From CAVVFX01 sp963777595 (GTDB lineage Bacteria > Acidobacteriota > Terriglobia > Bryobacterales > Bryobacteraceae), in contig CAVZRE010000008.1 of assembly GCA_963777595.1 (NCBI GenBank), forward strand, positions 8,544 through 72,543: a stretch of DNA of 64,000 nt, read 5' to 3'. The notes under the pieces are model-generated. The model had not been told where the DNA came from. It did no database searches and saw only the letters and a list, made by a program, of their open reading frames with translations. The number at the start of each line of letters is the position of its first letter. Position 1 is the stretch's first letter. Below are positions 27,897-39,318 of this stretch, one piece after another. The translations under genes were made by a program, and so were the position numbers.

Positions 27897-29909
27897 GTGG
27901 ATGTGGCACTCTGGAGGCAACCAGCATTACTAGCCGTAATTCTCGGCGTGTCGGCGTTGTTGGCAGGGTCAGGTGAATCCTATACGGCAGCCGAGCGGCG
28001 GTACTGGGCTTTCCAGCCGCGCACCACACCCGCAATTCCGCAGTTTTCGTCAGCCGGTGACCGCACATGGGCTGCTCAACCCATCGACAGTTTTATCCTG
28101 GCATCGCTTCAAAAAGCAGGACTGAAGCCAGCGCCGCAAGCATCCCGGAGCACGCTGATCCGCCGCGTCTACTACGATCTCACCGGTCTGCCGCCCACGC
28201 CCGAAGCAATCGAACAGTTCGTCCGCGATCCGGCCCCGGACGCCTGGACCAAGCTCGTCGACCGCCTGCTCGCCTCTCCTGAATACGCCGAGCGTTCCGC
28301 GCAGCACTGGCTCGATGTGGTCCGCTACGCCGAAAGCGACGGCTTCGAATACGACACCCATCGCTCCGATCTGTGGCGTTATCGCGACTACGTCATTCGC
28401 TCTTTCGCGCAGGACAAACCCTACGATCAGTTCCTCCGCGAGCAACTCGCCGGAGACGAGCTCACCACCGGGTCGACGGCCCCGGAGCAGGATGACCTCC
28501 TCATTGCGAGCAGTTTCAACCGCCTCGGCCCTCTTCGCAAGAACGCCGGGAATCAGGACGCCGCCTACAACCGGAACGAAGTGCTCGTCGAAATGACCAA
28601 CGTGATCGGCTCCGGTTTTCTCGGCATCACGCTCGGTTGCGCCCGCTGCCACGACCATAAATTCGACGCCATTCGCCAGAAAGACTACTACCGGATTCAA
28701 GCCTTCTTCGCCACTACCCAGCAGAAGGACATCCCCATGTACCAGCCGGAAGAAGAGGCGCAGTGGAAGAAGAAAAAGAGCGCCGCTGAAGCGGAGATGG
28801 CCAAATTGCGGAAGCTGCTGCCGCAGATGGATGGTCCCGAGCGCGCCGCCATCGAGCAACAGTTGCAGGAGAAAGAACTCGAGATTCCCGAGCCCCTGCC
28901 GGCACTCACCGTCGTGCAGGACGATCCTAAACAGTTCGTCCCTGTCCATGTTCTGGCTCGTGGAAACTCGGGTTCGCCGCAAGACAAAGTCAGTCCCCGG
29001 ACCTTGGGTGTATTGCTTGCGGATGGCGCTCCCGAGTTGCCCGACGACACCGCCAAGCCACGCCTAACTCTGGCGAACTGGATTGTCGACCCGGCTAACC
29101 CACTAACCGCGCGCGTCATGGTCAACCGGATCTGGCAGCATCACTTCTCCCGCGGCATCGTCGACACGCCCAACGATTTTGGCCGGATGGGCAGCCGTCC
29201 TTCGCATCCCGAACTGCTCGACTGGCTGGCCAATCAATTCGTGGCCGGCGGATTCCGGATTAAGCCCATTCACAGGATGATCCTTCTAAGCCACGCCTAT
29301 CAGCAGGATTATCTGCCTATCCCCCCGGCCGCCGCGAAAGACAAAGATCCGGAGGACAAGTTGCTGTGGAGCTTTCCGCAGCGCAGGCTGGAGGCAGAAG
29401 AGCTACGCGATTCCATGCTGTCGATCAGCGGCAAATACAACCCCAAGAGGGGTGGGCCGAGCGTGATCGTGCCCATCGAGCCTGAATTAGTGCACCTGAT
29501 TTACAAACCTTCCCAGTGGGCTGTTAACCCTGATACCAAAGAGTTTTATCGCCGTAGTATCTATCTTTTCGAGAAGCGCAACTTGCGGCTCCCGTTCCTC
29601 GAAGTGTTCGATTCGCCCGACCGGCTGCTCAGTTGCGCGCGGCGCGAGGCCAGCACGCATGCTCCGCAAGCCCTCGAATTGATGAACGGCGCATTCACGC
29701 ATGAGATGTCGCAAGCCTTCGCCGCACGGCTGCGAGCCGAAGCCGGACCCTCGCCAGCCAGGCAGGTCGACCGCGCTTATCAGCTTGCCATCGGACGTCC
29801 GCCTACCGCTGTGGAGCGCAGAACCGCGGTACAGTTTCTACAGGACAACCCGCTGAGCGAATTGACTCTGGCGATGTTTTTAATCAACGATTTTTTGTAC
29901 GTGAACTAG
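27897..29909 (+). CDS. DUF1549/DUF1553 (PSD1-type) secreted protein
   Basis: Protein of 670 residues. After a signal peptide (LLAVILGVSALLAG) comes DUF1549 (PIDSFILASLQKAGLKPAP, LIRRVYYDLTGLPPTPEAI, HWLDVVRYAESDGFEYD) with a single CxxCH motif (CARCHDHKFD) that could bind haem, a charged coiled segment (about 285-335), then DUF1553 (NWIVDPANPLTARVMVNRIWQHHF, RIKPIHRMILLSHAYQQ). The usual N-terminal cytochrome (PSCyt1) domain is absent. It uses GTG 27897. It is 5 bp upstream of the DUF1501 gene, its standard partner in Planctomycetes and Acidobacteria. Confidence 0.92.
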   Translation: MDVALWRQPALLAVILGVSALLAGSGESYTAAERRYWAFQPRTTPAIPQFSSAGDRTWAAQPIDSFILASLQKAGLKPAPQASRSTLIRRVYYDLTGLPPTPEAIEQFVRDPAPDAWTKLVDRLLASPEYAERSAQHWLDVVRYAESDGFEYDTHRSDLWRYRDYVIRSFAQDKPYDQFLREQLAGDELTTGSTAPEQDDLLIASSFNRLGPLRKNAGNQDAAYNRNEVLVEMTNVIGSGFLGITLGCARCHDHKFDAIRQKDYYRIQAFFATTQQKDIPMYQPEEEAQWKKKKSAAEAEMAKLRKLLPQMDGPERAAIEQQLQEKELEIPEPLPALTVVQDDPKQFVPVHVLARGNSGSPQDKVSPRTLGVLLADGAPELPDDTAKPRLTLANWIVDPANPLTARVMVNRIWQHHFSRGIVDTPNDFGRMGSRPSHPELLDWLANQFVAGGFRIKPIHRMILLSHAYQQDYLPIPPAAAKDKDPEDKLLWSFPQRRLEAEELRDSMLSISGKYNPKRGGPSVIVPIEPELVHLIYKPSQWAVNPDTKEFYRRSIYLFEKRNLRLPFLEVFDSPDRLLSCARREASTHAPQALELMNGAFTHEMSQAFAARLRAEAGPSPARQVDRAYQLAIGRPPTAVERRTAVQFLQDNPLSELTLAMFLINDFLYVN

Positions 29910-29914
29910 AAGCT

Positions 29915-31330
29915 ATGAGCCCGCACAGCAAACCTACCCGCAACCGGAGAGAGTTCCTGACCGACGCGTTCTGCGGCTTTGGCTCCATCGCGTTCGCGTC
30001 GATCTTGGCCGAGGAGCGCGCCCGTGCCGGTTACGTCAATCCGCTCGCGGCGCGTCCGCCGCAATTGCCGGCCAAAGCCAAATCAGTCATCGTGCTTTTC
30101 ATGGCCGGCGGCCCCAGTCACCTGGAAACTTTCGATCCCAAGCCGTTGCTCAATCAACTCGACGGCCAGCCGATGCCGAAGACCTTCGGCGCAGCAAAGC
30201 GCCAGTTCATCAAGGGTGAACCGCTTTTGCTGGGCACCAAGCGCACCTTCAAACAACACGGCAAGAGTGGGATCTGGGTCTCGGACCTGCTGCCGCACAC
30301 CGCGACCTGCGTGGACGATCTCGCAGTGATACGCTCCTGCCAGTCCGACGCATTCGTCCATTCCTCCGCCCAATATCAGTTCTTCACCGGCCGGATTATC
30401 CCGGGCTTTCCAAGCATGGGTTCGTGGGCCTTGTACGGTCTCGGCTCCGAAAGCGAGTCCCTTCCCGGTTATGTCGTGATGCCCGACCCTGGCGGTACCA
30501 TAGAGGCCGGACAGCCGGTCTATTCGAACGCTTTCCTGCCCTCGATTTATCAGCCGAATATCTTTCGTGCGGGCAAGAAACCGGTGCTGAATCTCGATCT
30601 ACCTCCGGGTGTATCGCTGGCCCAACGCACGCGAACTCTCAAGCTCGTACACGACCTCGACGACGCCCGCGTCGCGCCGGAGACAGATGAATTCGCCGCG
30701 CGCCTGAACACCTACGACCTGGCGTTCAAGATGCAAACCGAAGCGCCAGCCGTGTTCGATATCTCGCGAGAGCCTCAAGCCATTCAGGACTTGTACGGCG
30801 TCGGCAAACCGGCCACCGACGATTTCGCGCGCCGTTGTTTGCTCGCTCGCCGCCTCGTGGAGAAAGGCGTACGGTTTGTCGTGCTGGTATCCGGGGGCCC
30901 AGCCATTTCGCAGTGGGACGCACACGAGGATATCGAAGAGAATCATTTGAGGATGGCCGCCAAAACCGACCAGCCCATCGCCGGTCTGTTGAAAGACCTC
31001 AAGCAGCGCGGGTTGCTCGATTCCACGCTGGTAGTCTGGGGCGGAGAGTTCGGCCGTACACCAGAAGGACAAGGCGGCAAAGGCCGGGATCACAATAACA
31101 CCGGATTCACGATGTGGATGGCCGGTGGCGGCACCAAGGGCGGCATCACCGCGGGTTCAACCGACGAGATCGGGCTGAATGCCGTCGAGGAGCCTCATCA
31201 TCTGCGGGACATTCACACCACGGTCCTGAACCAACTCGGTCTGGAACAGAATGCCTTGAGTTATCTCCACCAGGGCCGCCGCGAGCGCCTCACGGAGATT
31301 CAGGGCCAAGTCGTACGCTCGATCGTTTAA
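29915..31330 (+). CDS. DUF1501 secreted protein
   Basis: Protein of 471 residues with a Tat-like start (RREFLTDAFCGFGSIAFASIL). The alkaline-phosphatase-like DUF1501 fold shows SVIVLFMAGGPSHLETFDPKP, LPHTATCVDDLAVIRSCQSD, STLVVWGGEFGRTPEGQGGKGRDHN and IHTTVLNQLGLE. It is the constant partner of DUF1549/DUF1553 proteins and is thought to act in the envelope on sulfated polymers, though this is unproven. Operon with the preceding gene (5-bp gap). Confidence 0.92.
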   Translation: MSPHSKPTRNRREFLTDAFCGFGSIAFASILAEERARAGYVNPLAARPPQLPAKAKSVIVLFMAGGPSHLETFDPKPLLNQLDGQPMPKTFGAAKRQFIKGEPLLLGTKRTFKQHGKSGIWVSDLLPHTATCVDDLAVIRSCQSDAFVHSSAQYQFFTGRIIPGFPSMGSWALYGLGSESESLPGYVVMPDPGGTIEAGQPVYSNAFLPSIYQPNIFRAGKKPVLNLDLPPGVSLAQRTRTLKLVHDLDDARVAPETDEFAARLNTYDLAFKMQTEAPAVFDISREPQAIQDLYGVGKPATDDFARRCLLARRLVEKGVRFVVLVSGGPAISQWDAHEDIEENHLRMAAKTDQPIAGLLKDLKQRGLLDSTLVVWGGEFGRTPEGQGGKGRDHNNTGFTMWMAGGGTKGGITAGSTDEIGLNAVEEPHHLRDIHTTVLNQLGLEQNALSYLHQGRRERLTEIQGQVVRSIV

Positions 31331-31960
31331 CGCTTGCCCTCGATCGCTGCACCTTTTCCGACCCTTATCCACCTATAGTCGTGCTCATCCCGAACGAATA
31401 GAAAACGTAGCGGCCGTCGGCGTCCATGCGGATCGGAATCTTGTCCCCGGCTTTGCGCCTGACCGTCCGGAATCTCGTTTTTTGTTATCGGCCGCTTTTT
31501 CGAATAGTGAAGAGTCTCGACCTTGATGATTGTCATTTCAGACTTGGGTTGCATCAGACGGTACCTGCGAGGTGAACGTACTGAGGCGTGTCCCAAAATG
31601 TGGCTTCGTTTGCCCGCAGGCGGGCGCCAATACGGCCCGCGACAAACTAGTGCACGAGAGGCCATGGGCGATCCACTCTTGCAACGTCCGGATTTCACCG
31701 TCACCCAAGTGTCCTTTACGAATTGACGCTCGCGAATACTGACGAAGGTGCCACCCGTTATCGGCTAGATTGCCGCGCGACGGTTTACTGAACTTCCCGA
31801 CCTGTGGGAGAGGTTTCCGCTGGAGTTTACAACGAAATCCCGCTTCAGAAAAGTCAGAAATTCGATGCGGTTTTGATGACCTTGTGTGCGGCCGCAGCAT
31901 CATGGGTATATAGTTCTGAGTTCGTATGGCAAATATTAGACTAAGCGCTGGCCGATTCGG
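31331..31960. other. Intergenic region, 31331-31960
   Basis: About 630 bp. On the minus strand around 31370-31470 one frame reads KAGDKIPIRMDADGRYVFYSFGMSTT before a stop, which may be the tail of a lost gene. No other gene-like signal. Confidence 0.35.
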
Positions 31961-34900
31961 ATGCGCAAATTACTCCCCGAGCTAATCTCGGGCCGCAGAC
32001 CCTTCCCGCTCTTGCTGGCCGTGGCTTTCGCGGGCGCTCTTACATGGAGCAATTACTTTTCCCAAGACTGGACAGCAATGCCCCGTGCGGTTCGAAGAGA
32101 CGCCCGGACACTCTTGGCAGGCGTTCGGCGCGAAATATCGCGCCGGATTAAGCGGTAGCGGGATCTATATCCCGCTGTCGCACGGCGGCGTCCAAATGAA
32201 AATCGACGGCGCCACCACCTCCACAGCGGAAATCAGCCCCAATCCCGCCGATTGCTCTTCGCCCAGGTGCTGAATGGGATCGACCTGATTTACCACGCCA
32301 GTCCCGGGAACGACGTTGAGTTTGATTTCTCGGCAGCTCCCGGTTCTGACCCTGCGTCAATTCGCATGAAATGGGCCGGAATATCCGACGCGCGGCTCGA
32401 TTCGTCCGGCGATCTTCTCTTAGGCAGCCAGGTCCACTGCTGCATCCCGCCGCGTGGCAGGAGCGGAATGGCCGCCGCACCAACATCGAGATTGCTTACC
32501 GGTTGACCGGCAGCACCGTCGGTTTTGTCCTCGGACCGTATGATCGCCATCTGCCTTTGTGCATCGATCCTGTCGTTCTGGTCCAGATCCCGATCGATGC
32601 CGAGCCGCCTGCGAACCGAGCGGCGCATGCGATCGCGTTCGGAGCGGATAGCTCCGTCTATCTCGCCGGCAGCAATCGGGCCTGGATCTCGCACAATGGA
32701 AGCACCGTAACCGAACTGGGCAGCGACACGCGCGACAAAGTCGAAGCTTTGGCGATTGACGCGGCTGGCAACATCCACGCCGCGGGAACAGTCTGGATCG
32801 ATTCGGCGGAAAGAGGATTTCAACGGTGTTATCACCCCAGCGGGTGACCGTAAAAACTGGACCTTGTTGCCATCCCCTGTCCGGGCTATCGCGATCGGAA
32901 CTTCGGGGGACGTCTACCTGGCTGGCGACACCTTCGTCACCGTCGATGGAAAACCGCTTGCGTCAACCCCAGGACCGATACGCGCATTGGCGATTGGTCC
33001 CGATGGGGTTGCTTATGCGGGAGGACCGTCCTTCATTGCGCGATTATCGTTCGACGGAACGCGCTGGGATTGGGTGCTGCCGTTGCATGGCACGGGAACG
33101 CTGGACGTAGTGCGGTCCCTCGCGGTCGGCAGCGATGGCGCAGTCTATGCCGTCGGTGTAACCAACTCTCTCGATTTTCCAGTAAGAGCCGCGAACCAGC
33201 CCAAACTGGCTGGAGCCCAAAACGCATTTGTGCTCCGCGTGAAAGCGGATGGGTCGGCTGTTGATTGGGGAACGTACTACGGCGGTCCTGGCACCACGAC
33301 GGGGGCGGCCGTGGCTCTGGACAGTGTCGGAAACGTGCTTCTCACAGGTACCACGGATGCGTTGGGCCACGGTCGTGAGACTGGCTTTTGCGCGAGGTTC
33401 GACTCGACCGGGCGGCCCATCGATAACGCTTATACAAGTACCGGGGGCGAGGCGCGGTCGTTCGCATTAGGGCGAGCGCCGGACGGGCAGGTGTACGCCG
33501 CCGGATTGGCAACGTGGGGGTGGGAGCAGCCGCTGTTGGTGAAGCCGACGGAGATGGAGAACGCGGGTTGGTCGGGGCCACGGCTGCCAGAAGTGCAGCC
33601 GGAGAGCCAGCGACGATTCATCTGACGCCGCCGTCAGGGGGAACAACGGCCACCACCATGACAACATCACAAAACCCATCGCAGTACGGCCAGAACGTGA
33701 AGCTGACCGCGACCGTGAATCCGCCGGCCAACGGCAAAGTCGTTTTACGACGACGCGGCGATTCTGATGACTGTCCCGGTGACATCTGGCACAGGCTACA
33801 TGACCACGCCGCTCCTGCGCGCCGGAAGCAATTCACTGCACGCGTATTACTCCGGGAACGGCAGTTACACAGCGAGCACGTCGTTGCCGGTGACGCGGTG
33901 GCGGGAGGCGGATTCGACGCGCCGGTCGACCCGCCAACGCTTCGCCGGGTGCCCCGCTGCCTCCGGTGACAATCCAAATCCAGGATGCCTCGGGAAATCT
34001 GTCGACATTGAGTGAACCCGTGACGCTCACCTCGACGCCCGCAGGCATCAATGCTACTATCACCGCGGCCAACGGCGTTACGACAATCAACAACCTGGTG
34101 CTCAACTCACCCGGCAACTACACGTTGACCGCGAGTTCCTTCGGCATCCACAGTACAACCAGCCAATCCTTCACGATCGGCAAGGTGAGCCAGACGATCA
34201 CCTTCCCCGCGATTTCCAGCCAGACCTATGGCGGCGCACCTTTCACGATCTCCGCGACCGCATCTTCGGGGCTTGCAGTGTCGTTCAATTCCACCACACC
34301 CGCCGTCTGTAGCGTCGTCAATGCCACAGTAACAATCCTTGCCGCGGGCACATGCACTGTCACTGTCAGCCCGTCCGGCGACGCCAACAACAGTGCCGCA
34401 GCTCCGGTTACGCAGAACGTCACCATAGCCTCTGCCAACCAAAGCATCACCTTCCAGCCTATCCCCGATCAGACCCTCGACAATCTATCCCCGACGGTCT
34501 CTGCGACCGCCAGTTCCGGGCTCCCGGTGTCGTTCGCTATGGCTACCCTCGGTACGTGCTCGCTCTCCGGCTCGACGGTGAATATGCTGGCCCTAGGAAC
34601 CTGCACGATTAACGCTAGCCAACCGGGCAACGCTAACTACAATCCCGCGCCCGCTGCGTCGCTCAGCTTCAACATCAATACCTATTCGCGACCTAATGTC
34701 ATCAACTTCCCCGGCGCGGCCAACCAGATCTACGGAACGCCGCCGATCACCCTAACGGTCAGCACGACCTCGCAGCTTCCCGTCGTCCTCACCTCGAACA
34801 CGCTGTCCGTCTGCACTCTATCGGGCTACACTGTGACTTTTCTCGCCGCGGATACCTGCACCATCACGGCGACCCAATCGGGTGGTGCGTCCGGCTCTGC

Positions 34901-36361
34901 CATCTATCCCCAGCCGCGCCCGTGACCCGTTCCTTCAACATCGCCAGGGCAAACCAAGCCATTTCCTTCGCGCCCATCCCCGCGCACTCCGCGACGGACG
35001 CACCCGTTGCCCTTATTGCCAGCGCGTCTTCCGGACTTTCGGTGAGTTTCTCCGTCACCGGACCTGCAACGATTTCGAGTGATACGCTCACTATCACCGG
35101 TGCTGGCGCAATCTCAGTGAAGGCCTCACAGGCCGGCGATGGCAACTTTACCCCAGCACCCGTGGTAACCCAAAGCTTCAATACGACGGCAGCTGTGCCT
35201 ATCGTCATATGGAAGACGCTAAACCCAATCGTTTACGGCATGCCTCTTGGGCCGGCGCAACTGAATGCAACTTCGACGACGGCGGGAACGTTCGCCTTTT
35301 CACCTGCCACGTGAACGGTTCTCGATGCTGGAATCCAGAAACTTTCGGCGACGCTGCAGCCCTCCGACCCACGTTACACAACAGCTGTGGCCTCGGTGAA
35401 TCTGGAAGTGGACCCGGCTTTGCAATCCATCACCTTGACGCCGATTCCCGATCACACCTCGAGTGACGGACCTTTTGCGATCCAGGCCAGCGCGTCCTCC
35501 GGTCTGCCAGTTGTCTGCAGTGTAACTTCGGGCCCGGCAGCCATCGCGAGCAACACGGTTGCGCTCACCGGCGTCGGACCTATCGCAATCCAATACGATC
35601 AGTCCGGCTCCAACGATTTCACGGCAGGCCCGAGTGTCACTGCTTCATTCCAGGTGACGCTCGGAGTTCCAATCATCTCGGGCGTAACGAATGCGGCGCC
35701 CTACGCATCCGGGACAGTAGCCATGAACTCCGTGGCGTCGTTGTTCGGCCAGAGTTTCTCGGCCGCGGCCGACAGTGGAGACGGCATGATTCTCATGATT
35801 CAGGATTCAAGCGGAACTCAAGCCGAAGCGGTAGTCTACTACATCGGGTTCGGTCAGATCGACTTTATCGTGCCGACGGGCCTGCAGCCCGGAGGAGCCA
35901 CAGTCGTGTTGAAAGGTGCGCAGGGCCAATCTGCGCCATTTGCTGTGAACCTGGCAGGAGAGGCTCCCGCGCTCTTTTCGGCGGACGCGAGCGGAAAAAG
36001 CGCAGCTGCGGGATACGCGACCATCGTGAACCCGGACGGATCGCAAAGCACTCTATCGATCGCGCAGTGCACTGAGACGCCCGTAGCATGCTCGACGACG
36101 CCAATCCCGCTCGTATCCGGAACCCAGGTTTATCTGGTATTGTTTGGAACCGGTATCCGCGGAAGGAGCAGTCTGGCGAATATGCAGGTCACTATTGGAG
36201 GTCTGGCGGCAACCGTTCTATATGCGGATTCTCAGGGAGAGTACGATGGCCTTGATCAGGTGAACGTGCTCGTCCCCTTATCACTCGTGGGCGCGGGTCA
36301 AGTTAACGTCAATTTGACGGCGGATGGCCTGGCAGCCAATACAGTCCAGGTGCAGTTCTAG
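31961..36361 (+). pseudogene. Giant secreted SBBP/Ig-repeat protein gene with about eight frameshifts and one nonsense codon
   Basis: The joined frames make one protein of about 1450 residues: signal, an N-terminal domain (VRFEETPGHSWQAFGAKYRAG, LNGIDLIYHASPGNDVEFDF), SBBP-type beta-propeller repeats (AIAFGADSSVYLAG, LAVGSDGAVYAVGVTNSLDFP), several repeated Ig-like modules (SQTITFPAISSQTYGGAPFTISATASSGLAVSF and three relatives), and an IPT-type C-terminal domain that begins ISGVTNAAPYASGTVAMNS and is typical of acidobacterial surface proteins. Frame changes lie near 32080, 32230, 32430, 32800, 33590, 33745, 33890-33960 and 34910, with an in-frame TGA near 35312. Confidence 0.8.
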
Positions 36362-37012
36362 AGCCTACAGTTTGTTGAATCGATGCGTTTCTACTAATCG
36401 CTGGGCTTTTTCGGACTTTGATGGACATCGATTGGTCGGGTGTACCCGGCTATTCAAGAGATCGGCGTCGGTTACGCCGCGTAACATTCCCGCGGCGAAG
36501 CTCTCGCCGATGATGGAGTGCTCGCGTAAGCACGCCGGCGACCTGTATAGGCTGGGTGCTCAAGCCCGCACCGACCCGCCGCTCGCAAAATCTGTGGACC
36601 ATTCTGGCGCGTCACGATTAGTACTAACAGGATGGGTGGTTTCCGGCAAACGACGAGATGGAGGCCGGCATATCCAACGCGGTCGCCGTGAACATCAAAG
36701 GAGCGAGACCCGTAACTGTCTCGATCGTCGTGGCAACAGCTACCGCAGCCGTCATGGTCAGCGTCACACCGCGAACCACTCCAAAATCGATTCCTTTATG
36801 CCAAGGTCAGAGAGCGCATTACTGGTGACATGACCTACTTCGAGGTCGCGGCTCTCCTTTTACTATCGCGTCGAGGCCCTCCATGTCGATGACGCCCGCG
36901 GCCGTCAGGACCGGCACGACCTCCTGAGTCCGACGATCCCCCATTCACCAGCATTCACCACCTTTAACTGGCATGTAATCCAACGGACCGGTAATCTCGT
37001 GACAGAGGAGAC
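36362..37012. other. Intergenic region, 36362-37012
   Basis: About 650 bp between two broken genes. The only sizeable ORF (36324-36833) is basic, low in hydrophobic residues and not gene-like. No feature recognised. Confidence 0.4.
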
Positions 37013-38038
37013 ATGAGCGTTAGAAACAACCTCTTAAACGGCCCTTTGGGCTTCGGTGCCGCACCCCTGGGGAACATGTTTCGAGACATTCCCGACGAGG
37101 AAGCGGAGGCCACCGTCGCCGCTGCATGGCAACATGGCACCGCTACTTTGACACTGCGCCGTTCTATGGGGCGGGGCTTTCGGAGATTCGATTGGGTAAG
37201 GCACTCGCGAAGTACAAGCGGGAAGAATACAGGCTCAGCACCAAGGTGGGCCGGATTATCCTGGATGAAATCGATACGCAAGCTCGTAACTTCGGCGAGA
37301 AGGGTGATTTGTTCAAGTCCGGCCGGCCGAACAAGGTAGTCTACGACTACAGCGAAAAGGGCACACTGAAATCGATTGACGATAGTCTCAGGCGGCTTCG
37401 AGTCGATTACCTTGATTTTGTCTGGATCCATGATGTCGCGGGGATTTCCACGGTGACCAATGGGTTGCTCAATTCGAGAGTGCCCGCACGGGGGCATTCC
37501 GCGCGTTGAACGGGTTGCAGGAGCAGGGGAGCATCAAGGCGTGGGGTCTCGGTGTGAATCGTGTCGAACCCTGCGAATTGGCGGTTGACATGAGTGAAAT
37601 TCGGCCCACAGCATTGCTCCTGGCCGGGCGCTATACACTCCTCGATCACGAGCAGGCCCTGCAGCGACTTATGCCGGCTTGCAAAGCGAAGAACATCGAT
37701 GTGGTTATCGGTGGTCCGTATAGCTCGGGTGTTCTGGCGGGTGTAATCATTTCGAATACGCCCCGGCATCGCCGGCGATTCTCGCGAAAGTCGCCAGCAT
37801 CAGAACCGTTTGCGAAAAACACGACATCTCGATAAAAGCCGCGGCATTGCATTTCTCACTCGCGCACCCCGCGGCAGCCGCGATTATTCCCGGCGCCAGC
37901 AAGCCATCACGTATTGCCGAGGATCATGCCGCGTTGAACGAGGTGGTACCAGCTGACTTCTGGCGCGATATCCGCAGGCAGGGGCTCGTATCGCCGAACG
38001 TTCCCTTGCCCATCGACCTAAGTGGTAGTCGAGAGTAG
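37013..38038 (+). pseudogene. Aldo/keto reductase (aldose-dehydrogenase type) with three frameshifts
   Basis: Reads MSVRNNLLNGPLGFGAAPLGNMFRDI from ATG 37013, then YFDTAPFYGAGLSEIRLGKALA and LRRLRVDYLDFVWIHD in a second frame, GLQEQGSIKAWGLGVNRVEP and VVIGGPYSSGVLAG in a third, and LAHPAAAAIIPGASKPSRIAEDHAALNEVVPADFW in a fourth segment. The catalytic Asp/Tyr and His are still recognisable. The total of about 340 residues equals a normal enzyme. Frame changes fall near 37130, 37480 and 37760-37840. Confidence 0.82.
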
Positions 38039-38078
38039 CCATTAGACAACTAAAACAGAAACCGAGGTCTTGAACAAT

Positions 38079-38576
38079 ATGGATGACAACCGAACACAAG
38101 CACGCGCTCCCCATGTCGATATAGCACCGGAAGCTGTCACAGAAATTACCGGTGCGCTCACAGCGCTACTGGCAGATATTTTTGCTCTTTACATAAAGAC
38201 AAAAAACTTTCACTGGCACATGAGCGGCCCCCATTTCCGTGATCATCATCTGCTGTTGGACGAGCACGGGGATCAGCTCTTTGCCACGACTGACGACATC
38301 GCCGAGAGGGCGAGAAAGCTTGGCGGAACGACCATACGCTCCATCGGCCATATCGCTCGAGTCAAAAGGATCGCGGATAACGACGCCGAATACGTAACGC
38401 CAGGCGACATGCTCAGTGAGTTGTGGGAAGACAATAAGGCGCTGATCCTTAGTTTTCGCAGCATGCACGATTTGTGCGACGAAGCCGGCGATGTCGCAAC
38501 GGCCAGCCTGCTCGAGAACTGGATCGACGAAACGCAGCGGCGCTCCTGGTTTCTCTTTGAGATCGCGCGTACTTAG
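38079..38576 (+). CDS. Dps-family ferritin-like protein
   Basis: DNA-binding protein from starved cells: a 165-residue four-helix bundle that oxidises and stores iron and protects DNA. The ferroxidase signature KNFHWHMSGPHFRDHHLLLDEHGDQL is complete, and LENWIDETQRRSWFLFEI closes the fold. Start ATG 38079 with GAGG upstream; a TTG at 38070 is possible. It is intact although genes on both sides are broken. Confidence 0.93.
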   Translation: MDDNRTQARAPHVDIAPEAVTEITGALTALLADIFALYIKTKNFHWHMSGPHFRDHHLLLDEHGDQLFATTDDIAERARKLGGTTIRSIGHIARVKRIADNDAEYVTPGDMLSELWEDNKALILSFRSMHDLCDEAGDVATASLLENWIDETQRRSWFLFEIART

Positions 38577-38765
38577 AGACTGTATGACTTCAGCAGGCCA
38601 ATCGTTCTCGCTTTTTATCCAGCGGACTGGAGTCGGATTTGCGGAGACCAGATGGTGCTTTACAACGAAGTAGGTCAGGGATTCACTAACTACGGTGCGG
38701 CACTCCTGGGCATCTCTGTCGACAGCGCCTGGTGCCACGCCGCGTTTTCAGAGGGTCGTCACTAA
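38577..38765 (+). pseudogene. Peroxiredoxin (AhpC/TSA) internal fragment
   Basis: Directly after the dps stop, one frame reads RLYDFSRPIVLAFYPADWSRICGDQMVLYNEV and ALLGISVDSAWCHAAF, i.e. the peroxidatic-Cys region (ICGDQM) and the resolving-Cys region (WCHAAF) of an atypical 2-Cys peroxiredoxin. There is no start, and the last third is missing. It is a remnant only. Confidence 0.75.
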
Positions 38766-38790
38766 GCAAATTGAACATTAAGGAGACAAC

Positions 38791-39275
38791 ATGAGAACAC
38801 TTTCGGTGGCGATCAACGCTCAGGATCATGTACTCGGCAACCCGGACGCGCCCTGCAGGTTAGTGGAGTATGGTGACTACGAGTGTCCATACTGCGGGGC
38901 CGCATTCCCGAGAGTCAAACGCATTCAGGACGAGTTGGGCGATAATCTGCTCTTCGTGTTTCGCAACTTTCCTCTTGGGGAGATGCATCCTCATGCGGAA
39001 CATGCGGTCGAAACTGCCGAGTTTGCAGCCGCCAATGGACGTGACTGGAAATGCATGACTTGCTTTACACGAATCAACGCACCCTTGACGACCGGTCTCC
39101 GCTCAGATACGCGGGAGAACTGGACCTCTCTCAGGAAAAGCTCCGTCACACGCTACAAGAGGGGACTTACCGGGAGCCTGTCGCCGGTGATTTTCACAGC
39201 GGTGGTCGGTCTGGCGTCAACGGAACGCCAACATTCTTCATCAACGATCAGCGGTACGACGTGAGTTTTCGGTAG
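38791..39275 (+). pseudogene. DsbA/thioredoxin-fold protein with a single frameshift
   Basis: ATG 38791 with an AAGGAGA ribosome site. It has VEYGDYECPYCGAAFPRVKRI with a CPYC active site, FVFRNFPLGEMHPHAEHAVETAEFAA, then a one-base deletion near 39045; the next frame continues MHDLLYTNQRTLDD ... GVNGTPTFFINDQRYD, with the cis-Pro motif. Without the deletion this would be a complete cytoplasmic DsbA-like disulfide protein of about 160 residues, here grouped with Dps and peroxiredoxin. Confidence 0.82.
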
Positions 39276-39318
39276 GCGTGCGTAGGGAATTTGGTGACCC
39301 TAGCTCTGTCAGAAATAC

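Noticed and set aside
28050..28982. 310-codon minus-strand ORF
   Set aside because: It lies opposite the DUF1549/DUF1553 gene, which has clear domains; the minus product shows no family pattern and is a codon-bias shadow.
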